From the NCBI GenBank assembly GCA_030606335.1, contig JAUWGP010000023.1:1-40410 (forward strand): a stretch of 40,410 nt of DNA, given 5' to 3'. Under the pieces are notes generated by a model, which was given only the letters and a program-made list of their open reading frames with translations, did no database searches and had not been told where the DNA came from. Of this stretch, positions 16,991 to 24,879 are shown in pieces. The position numbers and the translations under genes were made by a program. The stretch comes from Caldifarciminota bacterium. Lineage in GTDB: Bacteria > Hydrothermota > UBA3073. Positions within the stretch are counted from its first letter, which is position 1. Each line of letters begins with the position of its first letter.

Positions 16991-18334
16991 TTATCCAACC
17001 AGTATCAATCTTATGTCCATCACATTTGTATTGGTTGGACCAGTAATTATAAGGGAATCTATTCCCTTTAAAAAATTATACGAATCGTTATTATCCAGAT
17101 AAACTAAGGGGTCTAAACCCAGTTCGCTTGCCCTTTTCAAACTATCTCCATCTACTATCCCTCCTGCAGCATCTGTGAGACCATCGGTTCCATCAGAATC
17201 AACACTTAATATAACCATGTCTTTAATACCAGTAATATTAATTGCTGCGGCAAGAGCAAACTCCTGATTTCTCCCTCCCTTTCCCTTACCCTTGATAGTA
17301 ACTGTTGTTTCACCACCGGTTATTATACAGGCTGGAGGAGATAGAGGATTGCCTGTTGTTCTTATCTCCCGGGCAATCGCTGCATGTACCCTCGCAACAT
17401 CTCTGGTTTCTCCTTGTATGCTGGAAGATAATATCAAAGCGTTAAAACCAAGGGCTTCAGCACTATATTTTGCAGCCTTAAGTGCGTGAATATTACTTAC
17501 CACTACGTAGTTATATACATTCTCAAAGACCTCATCCCCCTTTTCGGGAGTATCTACTATTTCATTAGACAATCCGGATTTTATTCTTTCAGAAACTACA
17601 ATAGGTATCTTATCCCACAGGTTGTACTTCTCAAACACATACGCAGCATCACTAAAAGTAGTTTCGTCAGGAACCGTTGGTCCTGAGGCAATCGTGTCCA
17701 ATCTATCGCCAATTACATCTGATACAATTAATGCTAAAACTGTTGCTGGATATGCCGCCCTTGCAAGCTGTCCTCCCTTAATACCAGAGAGATGTTTCCT
17801 TATGGAGTTTATCTCGATTATATCTGCACCACACCTCAAAAGAAGTTCAGTGACCTCTATTTTATCCTTTAGCATAATATTACCAGCAGGTAGAGGAAGG
17901 AGTGATGAACCACCTCCTGAAATTAGGTAAATGATTAATGTTCTTCTGTTCGTTTCATTTAGGAGTGATAAAATCTCTTTTGTGCCCCTCACACTATTTT
18001 CATCGGGAATAGGATGACCTGCTTCGATAATTTTAACTCTCTTTAGAGTCTCTGTATAACCATACTTCACACTTATAATTCCAGCAGTAATTCGATCTCC
18101 AAGTATATCCTCTACTGATTTAGCCATAGCCGCGGCAGCCTTTCCTGCACCTACTACAAATATCTTATCGAAATCTCCTAAATTAAACATCCTCTCCCTA
18201 CCAAAGCTATTTTTTATCCTTATATAATCACCCTCAAGCAATAACTTGTTCTTTATGGCAATAATGGGATCAACAGCCTTAATGGCTTCATTCATGATCT
18301 GTATTGCACTTTTTTTAAGTTCTTGTAACTTCAT
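16991..18334 (-). CDS. Glycerate 2-kinase (DUF4147/MOFRL family)
   Basis: Phosphorylates D-glycerate to 2-phosphoglycerate with ATP, feeding serine or hexuronate/glyoxylate carbon into glycolysis. Residues ~55-300 are the GckA/TtuD N-terminal domain: VVGAGKAAAAMA with catalytic Lys65, AGHPIPDENSVRGT, LISGGGSSLLPLP and NSIRKHLSGIKGGQLA. The C-terminal MOFRL domain follows: IITGGETTVTIKGKGKGGRNQEFAL, then SVDSDGTDGLTDAAGGI. At 447 residues it is full length. No ribosome site precedes ATG 18334, but a TGTAAT hexamer sits 6 bp upstream, suggesting another leaderless message; no good -35 accompanies it. It is the first gene of a two-gene operon with the CinA-like protein. Confidence 0.93.
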   Translation of the reverse strand: MKLQELKKSAIQIMNEAIKAVDPIIAIKNKLLLEGDYIRIKNSFGRERMFNLGDFDKIFVVGAGKAAAAMAKSVEDILGDRITAGIISVKYGYTETLKRVKIIEAGHPIPDENSVRGTKEILSLLNETNRRTLIIYLISGGGSSLLPLPAGNIMLKDKIEVTELLLRCGADIIEINSIRKHLSGIKGGQLARAAYPATVLALIVSDVIGDRLDTIASGPTVPDETTFSDAAYVFEKYNLWDKIPIVVSERIKSGLSNEIVDTPEKGDEVFENVYNYVVVSNIHALKAAKYSAEALGFNALILSSSIQGETRDVARVHAAIAREIRTTGNPLSPPACIITGGETTVTIKGKGKGGRNQEFALAAAINITGIKDMVILSVDSDGTDGLTDAAGGIVDGDSLKRASELGLDPLVYLDNNDSYNFLKGIDSLIITGPTNTNVMDIRLILVG

Positions 18335-19024
18335 AAGTTATTACAGTCAGCCTGTCATTGCGAGTCCGTCGCACTTCTTGACGGACGTGGCAATCTCATT
18401 CTTATTACTAATCCCCGAATATGAGATTGCTTCGTCGTTTACTCTCCTCGCAATGACTGGGAGGAACGTGTCATTGCGAGACTGAACGAAGTGAAGTCGT
18501 GGCAATCTCATATTACAAGTCTCATATCCCTTCCTGTTTAAAAAATAGGTAGAGTGTAAAATCTAACCACAGATTCACCCTGTTAAATATTTACAAAATT
18601 AAGTACAACTAATCACTCCTGGTACTTTATTTAACAGGGGAGCCACAGAGAATCTTTAGTATTAAGGGATTATAAAAGATTTTTATTCCTCCCCTCCCTG
18701 CCCTGTTAGATGTTTACTATCTAACAGGGTGAATGACCTCTTATTAATCTCAAGATCCATTCCACAGGATATGTATGGAAAGGATACGGAATCTCACGGA
18801 TAAGACTAATCTTTTATCACATCTTTTAACCTTTGTACGTTGAATGACATTTAATAGCACGGGCAATTATCTTTTCTATTATACCATTCAGGAGAAATTC
18901 TTTTGGAGAGCACAGAGAATTAATTTTACTCCCTGCCCTGTTAGATGTTTACTATCTAACGGGGTGAATGACCTCTGTGGTTTATTTCATATTATTTTTT
19001 ATACCCTATACTCTCGCTTTCCTC
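18335..19024. repeat. Gene-free region packed with two hairpin-repeat families
   Basis: GTCATTGCGAG family: 18354-18398 (stem GTCCGTC/GACGGAC), 18420-18455 (inverted) and 18470-18511 (insert ACTGAACGAAGTGAAGT). CCCTGTTA family: 18578-18589 paired with 18628-18639 (12 bp perfect, long loop), 18701-18711 with 18719-18729 (11 bp), and 18936-18946 with 18954-18964. The last two share the loop GTTTACT, and all three lie near CACAGAG tracts. No gene or promoter is recognised. Confidence 0.8.
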
Positions 19025-20272
19025 TTAATCAAAACCCAACGACGTGAATACCTGACACGCCATTCCTGCATCTCCACCATCTTTACCTGGAATCATCTTC
19101 AAACCATCACCTGGCATGAAGTAACCACCGGAAAAACCAAAGGCAATAGTCTCCATGTAGTTGTAGATTAACGTCAGTACAATCTCATTACCAATCGACT
19201 TTTCTGCATCCCCAACTACCTTGTTAAAACTGTACATAAAGTAATCAGCTCTCAAGACAAGTGGTTTAGCATAGTATAATACATGCGCATTAATAACGTC
19301 AAGATTGCTTGGATCAGTACATAAATTATAGGTCATCAATTGATTATATGCAGGTCCAAAACCAAAGTAACTATTGAAGTAGTCATCGAATACATATGGT
19401 CCCATCAATACGTTATGATATTCGTTTTCACCGCCGTAAATTGTATCGCCAGAGAATGATACATAGGCTCCACCAAATGTCAGAAGTATACTGGGAATTG
19501 TATATTTCAACTGTGCAATAAATGCCTTTCCATTATAGTCGAAGTCATCACCATTTGAACCCATCATCTTTACAAACTCGAGCTTATGCCCAAGATAAGG
19601 TATAAAATAACCAGTCGTTCTCACACCAACCCAGATTGGTTTATCATTAAAGTAAGTCCTGTTGAAGAAATATGCACTTATATCAGTATACCCACCCATA
19701 ATATGCGTTGTAAGATATGCTCCCATAATATTCTCATCCTTATCAATCGTAGCAGGTGGATGTATGAAACCACCTCCCTCAATCAATCTATATGCAAAGA
19801 TATCGGCATTCATTATATTAGTATTTATAGAGACCTTTATTCCTGTTCTTCCTTCAGCACCCCCATCCCAGGCAACCAAACCATCACCATACAATACGGG
19901 TTGTTTCCCTACTCTTAAAGAAATTGGTGAGCCAAACATTTCAGCAACATCCAGATAAACATGAAACCAAGCTGGTGTGGGGTCTCCACTTACAGATGTT
20001 GATAATTGGGGATTTCCAAAGTTACCAAATGAACCTGGTCTGATGAAAGCTGTTATACCATGTTCAAATTCTGCTTTTACATCCGCCCATAAAGATAGTG
20101 CATGGTAGGTATCAAAGTCCAGGCTGTCGTTTTCACTTTTAAAGTCAGAGTTTCTCCACATAAAATTCCAATAACAAACACGCCCACCAACACTCACATC
20201 TGCTGCACTAACTGAGGAAGTTAAAATTAGCAATACCCCCATAATCATAACTAATGCTATTTTTCCCCTCAT
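19025..20272 (-). CDS. Outer-membrane beta-barrel, alginate-export-like porin (paralogue 2)
   Basis: Signal peptide ~1-23 (KIALVMIMGVLLILTSSVSAA). The rest is alternating amphipathic strands rich in Tyr/Phe/Gly, ending in Phe-Asp. The segment SLRVGKQPVLYGDG near residue 125, followed by RTGIKVS, is typical of the alginate_exp/porin fold. The substrate is unknown. It is a clear paralogue of the gene at 20767: both have (L/R)xGKQxVLYGD in mid-sequence, a YFMYSFNxV segment, an xxxGNEIxxxLxYNYxE segment and a late MPGxG. AAGGAGGT six nt ahead supports ATG 20272. It has its own promoter (20667-20695) behind a terminator, so it is transcribed separately with a ~390-nt leader. At 415 residues it is within porin size. 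Confidence 0.75.
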   Translation of the reverse strand: MRGKIALVMIMGVLLILTSSVSAADVSVGGRVCYWNFMWRNSDFKSENDSLDFDTYHALSLWADVKAEFEHGITAFIRPGSFGNFGNPQLSTSVSGDPTPAWFHVYLDVAEMFGSPISLRVGKQPVLYGDGLVAWDGGAEGRTGIKVSINTNIMNADIFAYRLIEGGGFIHPPATIDKDENIMGAYLTTHIMGGYTDISAYFFNRTYFNDKPIWVGVRTTGYFIPYLGHKLEFVKMMGSNGDDFDYNGKAFIAQLKYTIPSILLTFGGAYVSFSGDTIYGGENEYHNVLMGPYVFDDYFNSYFGFGPAYNQLMTYNLCTDPSNLDVINAHVLYYAKPLVLRADYFMYSFNKVVGDAEKSIGNEIVLTLIYNYMETIAFGFSGGYFMPGDGLKMIPGKDGGDAGMACQVFTSLGFD

Positions 20273-20666
20273 TTTACCTCCTTTGAATTAAAAAACATTG
20301 TCAAAAAACTTTTGCCTATTTTCTTCTAATTCGTTAGCTAACGAACAACCTACAATTTTAAAAGCAGTTATCTACTTTTTGCTTGCCTCTCTCTGATACT
20401 TGTAGGGGTCGGATTCCCGTCTGCTTTCGGGCGGGTATCCGACCCGTTTCTTTTACGGGTTCGATAAATCGAACCCCTACATTTTTGCTTTCATATCCTT
20501 TCATATTATTTTTGACACTACCATTAAAAATACTAAGTTAATTTTACCTCTTCAGATTATCATATAATTCTTAAGTTGAAGGATTATAAAGGAGATGGCA
20601 AAAAAATATCAGTAATCCTCAATTTCTATCAATAGTTTATTAATAATCCTATCCACACCACTCCTC
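20273..20666. other. Long leader of the porin gene containing a double-hairpin element
   Basis: Contains an ~80-bp element at 20401-20481 built from two hairpins (GGGTCGGAT.../ATCCGACCC and GGGTTCGAT/ATCGAACCC); an inverted copy lies at 32094-32173. TTCGTTAGCTAACGAA at 20330-20345 is a perfect 16-bp palindrome that could be a regulator site or stem. No gene is seen. Confidence 0.6.
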
Positions 20667-20695
20667 ATTATATCAAAAAATCTCAATTTTGTCAA
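20667..20695 (-). promoter_or_regulatory. Promoter of the second porin gene
   Basis: On the - strand: TTGACA (20690-20695), 17-bp spacer, TGA-extended TATAAT (20667-20672). It lies between the terminator of the upstream porin gene and the leader of the downstream one. Confidence 0.75.
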
Positions 20696-20720
20696 GAAAA
20701 AAACCACTGTATTATACAAA

Positions 20721-20749
20721 AAAGGGGGTAGAGAAACTCTACCCCCTTT
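20721..20749 (-). terminator. Intrinsic terminator after the first porin gene
   Basis: Perfect 13-bp stem with a 3-nt loop. On the - strand it reads AAAGGGGGTAGAG, TTT, CTCTACCCCCTTT and runs into TTTTTTGTA. It begins 18 bp after the stop codon at 20767. Confidence 0.9.
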
Positions 20750-20766
20750 ATTCGCATCATATGATC

Positions 20767-22122
20767 TTAGAAGCCCTTGGAAGCAAATAAATACCCACCA
20801 AGACAGTTCCCAATGTCCGCGTCTTCACCAAACCATTTATCCCAGTATGCTCCAGGCATCAACATACCTGCAGTCGCTCCAAAGGTGAGGGACTCGTTGT
20901 AGTTATACAGGAGCAGAACAGCAATTTCGTTCCCCATAGCGCTTTCCCAATCCTCTGGAACTTCATTGAATGAATACATAAAGTAGTCTCCTCTGATGGT
21001 AAACGGACCATTGGTAAAGCCAATGTTTCCATTGATGACATTGACATTGGTGACCAATGGATCACCGACCAGTGAGAATCCCCAGGCAGTCATCATAAGG
21101 TGAGCTGGACCAAAGCCAGGCCACCACTTATAGAAGCCAAATGTATAAGGACCCCCTGTGGGAGAAAAGTATGCGTGGCATTCTTCATCATCATTCTTAT
21201 CTTCATCATATTTGTCACCGCTGAAGTAAACATATGCACCGCCGATAGTTAATGGTATTCCATCAGGTGTGTATCCAAGTCTCGCCATATAGTGCATACC
21301 AGTGTAATCTTCTGTATATTCTGTTTTGTCATACTCATATTTATAGCTGCCCATCATCTTCGTAAATTCTCCCGCAAAGTTAAGCCCGGCTACTGGTGAA
21401 CCGTCAATCCTTACTCCAAGCCACATGGGATTATCAGTTGATTCATATCCTTCCGACTTGCCATATCCACAATAATCACTATGCATTTTCAGGAAAGCAT
21501 ATGGACTAAACCTCATAGCCCCATCCATAAATTTGAATGTCGACCAAAACCCGTGAATGTCCCAATCATCAGGAACTACGCCATAATCCTTCCTCCACCA
21601 GGGAAAACCAATATATCCTGGTCCTCCTTCTTCTATAAACCTGAAGCTGAAAAGATCTAAGTCGAACATTTCGGAAGTATAGGATAGTCTTACACCCATA
21701 ATGCCATCCTCACCGCCATCGAAGAACTGATCCCCATATAAGACATGCTGTTTTCCTAATTTGAGTGAAAGTGGGGTATCAAAGAGATCCGTTACATTAA
21801 GATAAGCTTCTCTCAGCCAAACCAGCGGACCAGGACCTGCAAAGGTTATGGGGTCCTCACCATAGCAACCAGCTGCGCCCGCCAGTACATAGGTGTTCAC
21901 TCCCCCTCCGAAATCTGCATTTAATCCTACAGAACCACGCATATAGTAATGCTGGTCGCCGTCCTGAGGAACACCATCTTCAGGATTTATAAGATTTACG
22001 TTGTTCCAAAAGAACGAATATGTGTACCATGTTCCATGCCATGTCAAATCAGGTGCGCCTGCAAAGGCGACCGTGGTGACGAACACCATGGATATTACTA
22101 CCAATAGTGCTTTCTTAAACAT
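20767..22122 (-). CDS. Outer-membrane beta-barrel, alginate-export-like porin (paralogue 1)
   Basis: Signal peptide ~1-22 (ALLVVISMVFVTTVAFAGA), then a Gly/Tyr/Trp-rich barrel ending in phenylalanine (FASKGF), as outer-membrane proteins recognised by BAM do. SLKLGKQHVLYGDQFF near residue 118 and the regular 10-12-residue strand pattern point to the alginate-export/porin type. The strong ribosome site GGGAGGG supports ATG 22122. It lies 135 bp downstream of the secreted cyclase-family gene and is probably cotranscribed from the 23393 promoter; a hairpin in the gap (22184-22206, AGGACAAA/TTTGTCCT) may separate or stabilise the two messages. A strong terminator follows. With the paralogue at 19025 it forms a tandem duplicate. 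The transported substrate cannot be inferred from sequence. Confidence 0.78.
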   Translation of the reverse strand: MFKKALLVVISMVFVTTVAFAGAPDLTWHGTWYTYSFFWNNVNLINPEDGVPQDGDQHYYMRGSVGLNADFGGGVNTYVLAGAAGCYGEDPITFAGPGPLVWLREAYLNVTDLFDTPLSLKLGKQHVLYGDQFFDGGEDGIMGVRLSYTSEMFDLDLFSFRFIEEGGPGYIGFPWWRKDYGVVPDDWDIHGFWSTFKFMDGAMRFSPYAFLKMHSDYCGYGKSEGYESTDNPMWLGVRIDGSPVAGLNFAGEFTKMMGSYKYEYDKTEYTEDYTGMHYMARLGYTPDGIPLTIGGAYVYFSGDKYDEDKNDDEECHAYFSPTGGPYTFGFYKWWPGFGPAHLMMTAWGFSLVGDPLVTNVNVINGNIGFTNGPFTIRGDYFMYSFNEVPEDWESAMGNEIAVLLLYNYNESLTFGATAGMLMPGAYWDKWFGEDADIGNCLGGYLFASKGF

Positions 22123-22257
22123 ACATCCCTCCCTTTCTTTTAGGGGTTTACACCCCTATTAACACAATAATGAAGCAACACTCAGGACAAACAATGCATT
22201 TGTCCTTATAATGTTAACTCCCTAATATTCTCAACTACAACAATGGATGTGACCCCA

Positions 22258-23178
22258 CTACCTAACTCTCATCCCTTTTCCTTCATCCCAGTGTAGAGGT
22301 TTATCCGATTTGGGCAGAGGTGCTCCAGGAACCTCTACTATAGAGACACCATACTCCCAATCAAGTGGACATATTGCTATATATCTCGCATATCCACCAG
22401 CTCCACCCATGGGCTTCGCAAAACCTACTGCGATGAGTGCTCCTGCCTCAGGAACCATCCAGAGATTGGCAACACCCTCCCCCTGACAGTAACCATTGTG
22501 CATTAACCAGTACTCACCCTCAAGTGTGGGAGTGGTATCAGTATCAAGAGGCTCATGTCCATGGAACAGGATGTTCCTCTCCAGATGAAGGAACTTTATG
22601 GCGTCAAGGGACACACCCGGGAAGAGGCCAGGGTCTGGATTGGGCCACTTCTTACTCCAGTCAGAACGAACCATAACAATAGAACCCTCAGGAATCATGC
22701 CATACTCTACCTCCCACGCCTCTATATCCTCAACTGAACAATGATAACCCGGGTTCTCTGCACACTTCTCATGAATGTCTATTACAACCAACGGCCTGAT
22801 ACAGTATGTTGCAGGCAACTCGTCTATCGTTGGATAATAGGCATCCCAGTGAGCAGGTGGGTCTAACTGTGTTCCATATTGATCCGTGGGAATGTAGTAA
22901 GCCGTGGCAATAAACCCATGGTCCTCATAGGTATATACATCCCCTTTGCTTGCGTAAGAACCCATGTCCTTACCAGCTTTTGCAGGTTCAAATATAGCAT
23001 TGCCAAACCCAGGCCATACAGGCTGAGCAGGCATAAATGCATGGGTCAGATCCACATACTTCGCATTCACCAGATGTGCATTATAAAATTCCCACAACGC
23101 TGGCTTTCCAAAGCCATAGGCTGCTATGGCGACAAATAGTACCACTGCTACTAATGTCACCTTTCTAAACATACTCAC
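22258..23178 (-). CDS. Secreted cyclase-family (kynurenine-formamidase-like) hydrolase
   Basis: Signal-like N-terminus ~1-22 (VTLVAVVLFVAIAAYGFG), then a COG1878 cyclase fold: YVDLTHAFMPAQPVWPG, the metal-motif region DQYGTQLDPPAHW (99-111), PLVVIDIHEKC, EGSIVMVRSDW and the late TLEGEYWLMHNG. The family motif HxGTHxDxPxH reads QxGTQxDxPxH here: both first histidines are glutamine (Q100, Q104), while D106 and H110 remain. Relatives hydrolyse N-formylkynurenine, isatin or similar amides; the substrate here is unknown, and metal binding may differ. Most family members are cytosolic, so a signal sequence is notable. AGGAGGTGAGT supports ATG 23178. It is first in an operon with one or two porins, suggesting extracytoplasmic conversion of something the porins transport. 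Confidence 0.82.
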   Translation of the reverse strand: MSMFRKVTLVAVVLFVAIAAYGFGKPALWEFYNAHLVNAKYVDLTHAFMPAQPVWPGFGNAIFEPAKAGKDMGSYASKGDVYTYEDHGFIATAYYIPTDQYGTQLDPPAHWDAYYPTIDELPATYCIRPLVVIDIHEKCAENPGYHCSVEDIEAWEVEYGMIPEGSIVMVRSDWSKKWPNPDPGLFPGVSLDAIKFLHLERNILFHGHEPLDTDTTPTLEGEYWLMHNGYCQGEGVANLWMVPEAGALIAVGFAKPMGGAGGYARYIAICPLDWEYGVSIVEVPGAPLPKSDKPLHWDEGKGMRVR

Positions 23179-23392
23179 CTCCTTTCTTTCGCAAATTATT
23201 ACAAACTAACTTATATATGTATTTTACGCACACATCACCTCCCTTCATTTTTTATATACAATTTAATTCTAATAAATGTAACATATCTCCACTTCTCAAT
23301 GTATCTATGTCACTTTAATGACTATCAATGATAGACATGAAGACACACTGTTCATTACAACTTATATTTTATCTTTGGAAAAACTTTCTATA
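23179..23392 (-). promoter_or_regulatory. ~208-nt leader of the cyclase-porin operon
   Basis: Transcription is expected from ~23386. The leader is AT-rich with no strong hairpin that I can see; it ends in the ribosome site AAGGAGGTGAG. Confidence 0.45.
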
Positions 23393-23421
23393 ATTATAAC
23401 ATTTTTTTTTAAAAATGTCAA
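23393..23421 (-). promoter_or_regulatory. Promoter of the cyclase-porin operon
   Basis: On the - strand: TTGACA (23416-23421), 17-bp spacer, TGT-extended TATAAT (23393-23398). Full consensus. Confidence 0.85.
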
Positions 23422-23446
23422 GAAAAAAATTTACATATCTGAAAAA

Positions 23447-24349
23447 TTATAACTCGCTTAGTTTTACAGCAAGGTTAATCTTATTTTTTTCCCCAAATAT
23501 ATTTGATATGAAATCACATTTAGTTGTGAAAAGAGAGAATACGTGCAACGGTAAGTCATCTTTGTGTTCAGAGAGAACGCAAAAGTTTGCCTGTCCCTTC
23601 GCAATGATAATATCAACATTACCTAATAATTTGCTTATCTCTCTTGTTCTATCCTCCCATGAAAAACCAAGGGTATCCGAATCCTCAACCACAATCGATG
23701 CTCCTGACAAATTTAGACCTATTAAATTAGCATCTTTAATGGTTACATCACTGGTAATCGGTCCTCCTCTTACAGAGGCAGTAACCGCATTTCCGAGTTT
23801 TACTAACTCACCTATCAGAAGCCTATCCAACGCAATCTCACCAACGTTGTCTAAAATGTAGAATACCCTTTTTCCTCCATCTTTTATCAGGTCATATAAC
23901 ATCATGGTATGGTCTACATATAATCCTTTTTTAATGTTATCGTTTAGCATATTTTCGATTGCAGAAATATCCAACCCATAACCCGCACCAACTGTTCGAA
24001 AATCAAGAAGATTACCTGCAATCGACCACTTCACCAACATAATAAATCTCTCTAAATCTGAAAGTTTATCAACCTGACCAGATAGATTAGAAGCCAGTTC
24101 AATCCCAACTCTGTTACAACTACCCCTTAAGTTCTGGAATGGTATATCAATACCCGATAATCTTTTCAAGATTCGATGCACTTTTGTGATATGATATGTG
24201 GGGACATATTTAAATTTGCTACCTTCACTCAAGTACCTAAGGGCTTCATCCAGAATTCGCTTGGTTATTGGTTCTGTTAGATTTAAAATTTTCGTTGCCT
24301 CTACAAGGTCATCTAATATGCAAGGTATACACTCTATCCTGGTAAGCAT
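23447..24349 (-). CDS. DUF89 / ARMT1-like metal-dependent phosphatase
   Basis: A damage-control-type phosphatase of the DUF89 family (AF1104-like prokaryotic subfamily), thought to remove phosphate from harmful or side-product phosphometabolites using a divalent metal. Seen: the N-terminal RIECIPCILDD cysteine pair (C7/C10 region) found in this subfamily; RGSCNRVGIELA; the metal/phosphate motif LDNVGEIALDRLLI near residue 170; SVRGGPITSDVTIKDA; and the late KGQANFC (cf. KGxxN). At 300 residues it is standard. A GGGGAT ribosome-like site is near ATG 24349, and a TATAAT on the - strand at 24381-24386 may be its -10, though the -35 is poor. The specific substrate is not deducible. Confidence 0.82.
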   Translation of the reverse strand: MLTRIECIPCILDDLVEATKILNLTEPITKRILDEALRYLSEGSKFKYVPTYHITKVHRILKRLSGIDIPFQNLRGSCNRVGIELASNLSGQVDKLSDLERFIMLVKWSIAGNLLDFRTVGAGYGLDISAIENMLNDNIKKGLYVDHTMMLYDLIKDGGKRVFYILDNVGEIALDRLLIGELVKLGNAVTASVRGGPITSDVTIKDANLIGLNLSGASIVVEDSDTLGFSWEDRTREISKLLGNVDIIIAKGQANFCVLSEHKDDLPLHVFSLFTTKCDFISNIFGEKNKINLAVKLSEL

Positions 24350-24806
24350 AATATCCCCGGTGGATAATCTAATATAGAAAATTATAAACCACTTCTATCA
24401 TTCTTTAGCATTCCCATTCCATGTATATGTCATTGCGAGACTGAACAAAGTGAAGTCGTGGCAATCTCATCTTTTGCTTACTGACCCTCCCAAAATGCGA
24501 TTGCTTCGTCGTCCGTCTATCGACGGACTCCTCGCAATGACAATTACCTGTTTTCTGTCGTTCGCACAACCCCGCCTTTGGCGTGGTGCCCCGAAGCCTG
24601 CGGATACCATTTTTTAAAATTATGGAGTGCAATAACCGTGTTATTGCTTACCCCGCCTTGGCGGGGTACTCCAAAAAGCTGTCATTGCGAGACTGAACAA
24701 AGTGAAGTCGTGGTAATCACAACTTTTATTACCTAATAATAATACAAAAGAGACAACCTGTCAAGAAAAAAATTAAAATTTTAATATAATCTCTAATAAT
24801 TTTTGC
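24350..24806. repeat. Gene-free region with four GCAATCTC repeats and CCCCGCC hairpins
   Basis: GTCATTGCGAG-family copies at 24429-24470, 24496-24542 (inverted, stem GTCCGTC/GACGGAC) and 24681-24718. A CCCCGCC-TT-GGCGGGG hairpin lies at ~24652-24667, with a decayed relative at ~24569-24590. Open frames here are repeat translations. Confidence 0.75.
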
Positions 24807-24835
24807 TTGACTTTACCCTCACATTATGTTAAAAT
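24807..24835 (+). promoter_or_regulatory. Promoter of the Lhr-like helicase gene
   Basis: TTGACT (24807-24812), 17-bp spacer, TGT-extended TAAAAT (24830-24835). Start ~24842; the 38-nt leader has no obvious Shine-Dalgarno. Confidence 0.7.
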
Positions 24836-24879
24836 AAAACAGAATAAAAAGAAACGTTTATAATAAAAAAATTACATAG

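Noticed and set aside
18701..18964. CCCTGTTA hairpins considered as transcription terminators
   Set aside because: They lack U-tracts, occur several times in one gap and share loop sequence, so they fit a repeat family better.
23415..23861. 148-residue open frame opposite the DUF89 gene
   Set aside because: It is antisense to a well-supported gene and has no family features.
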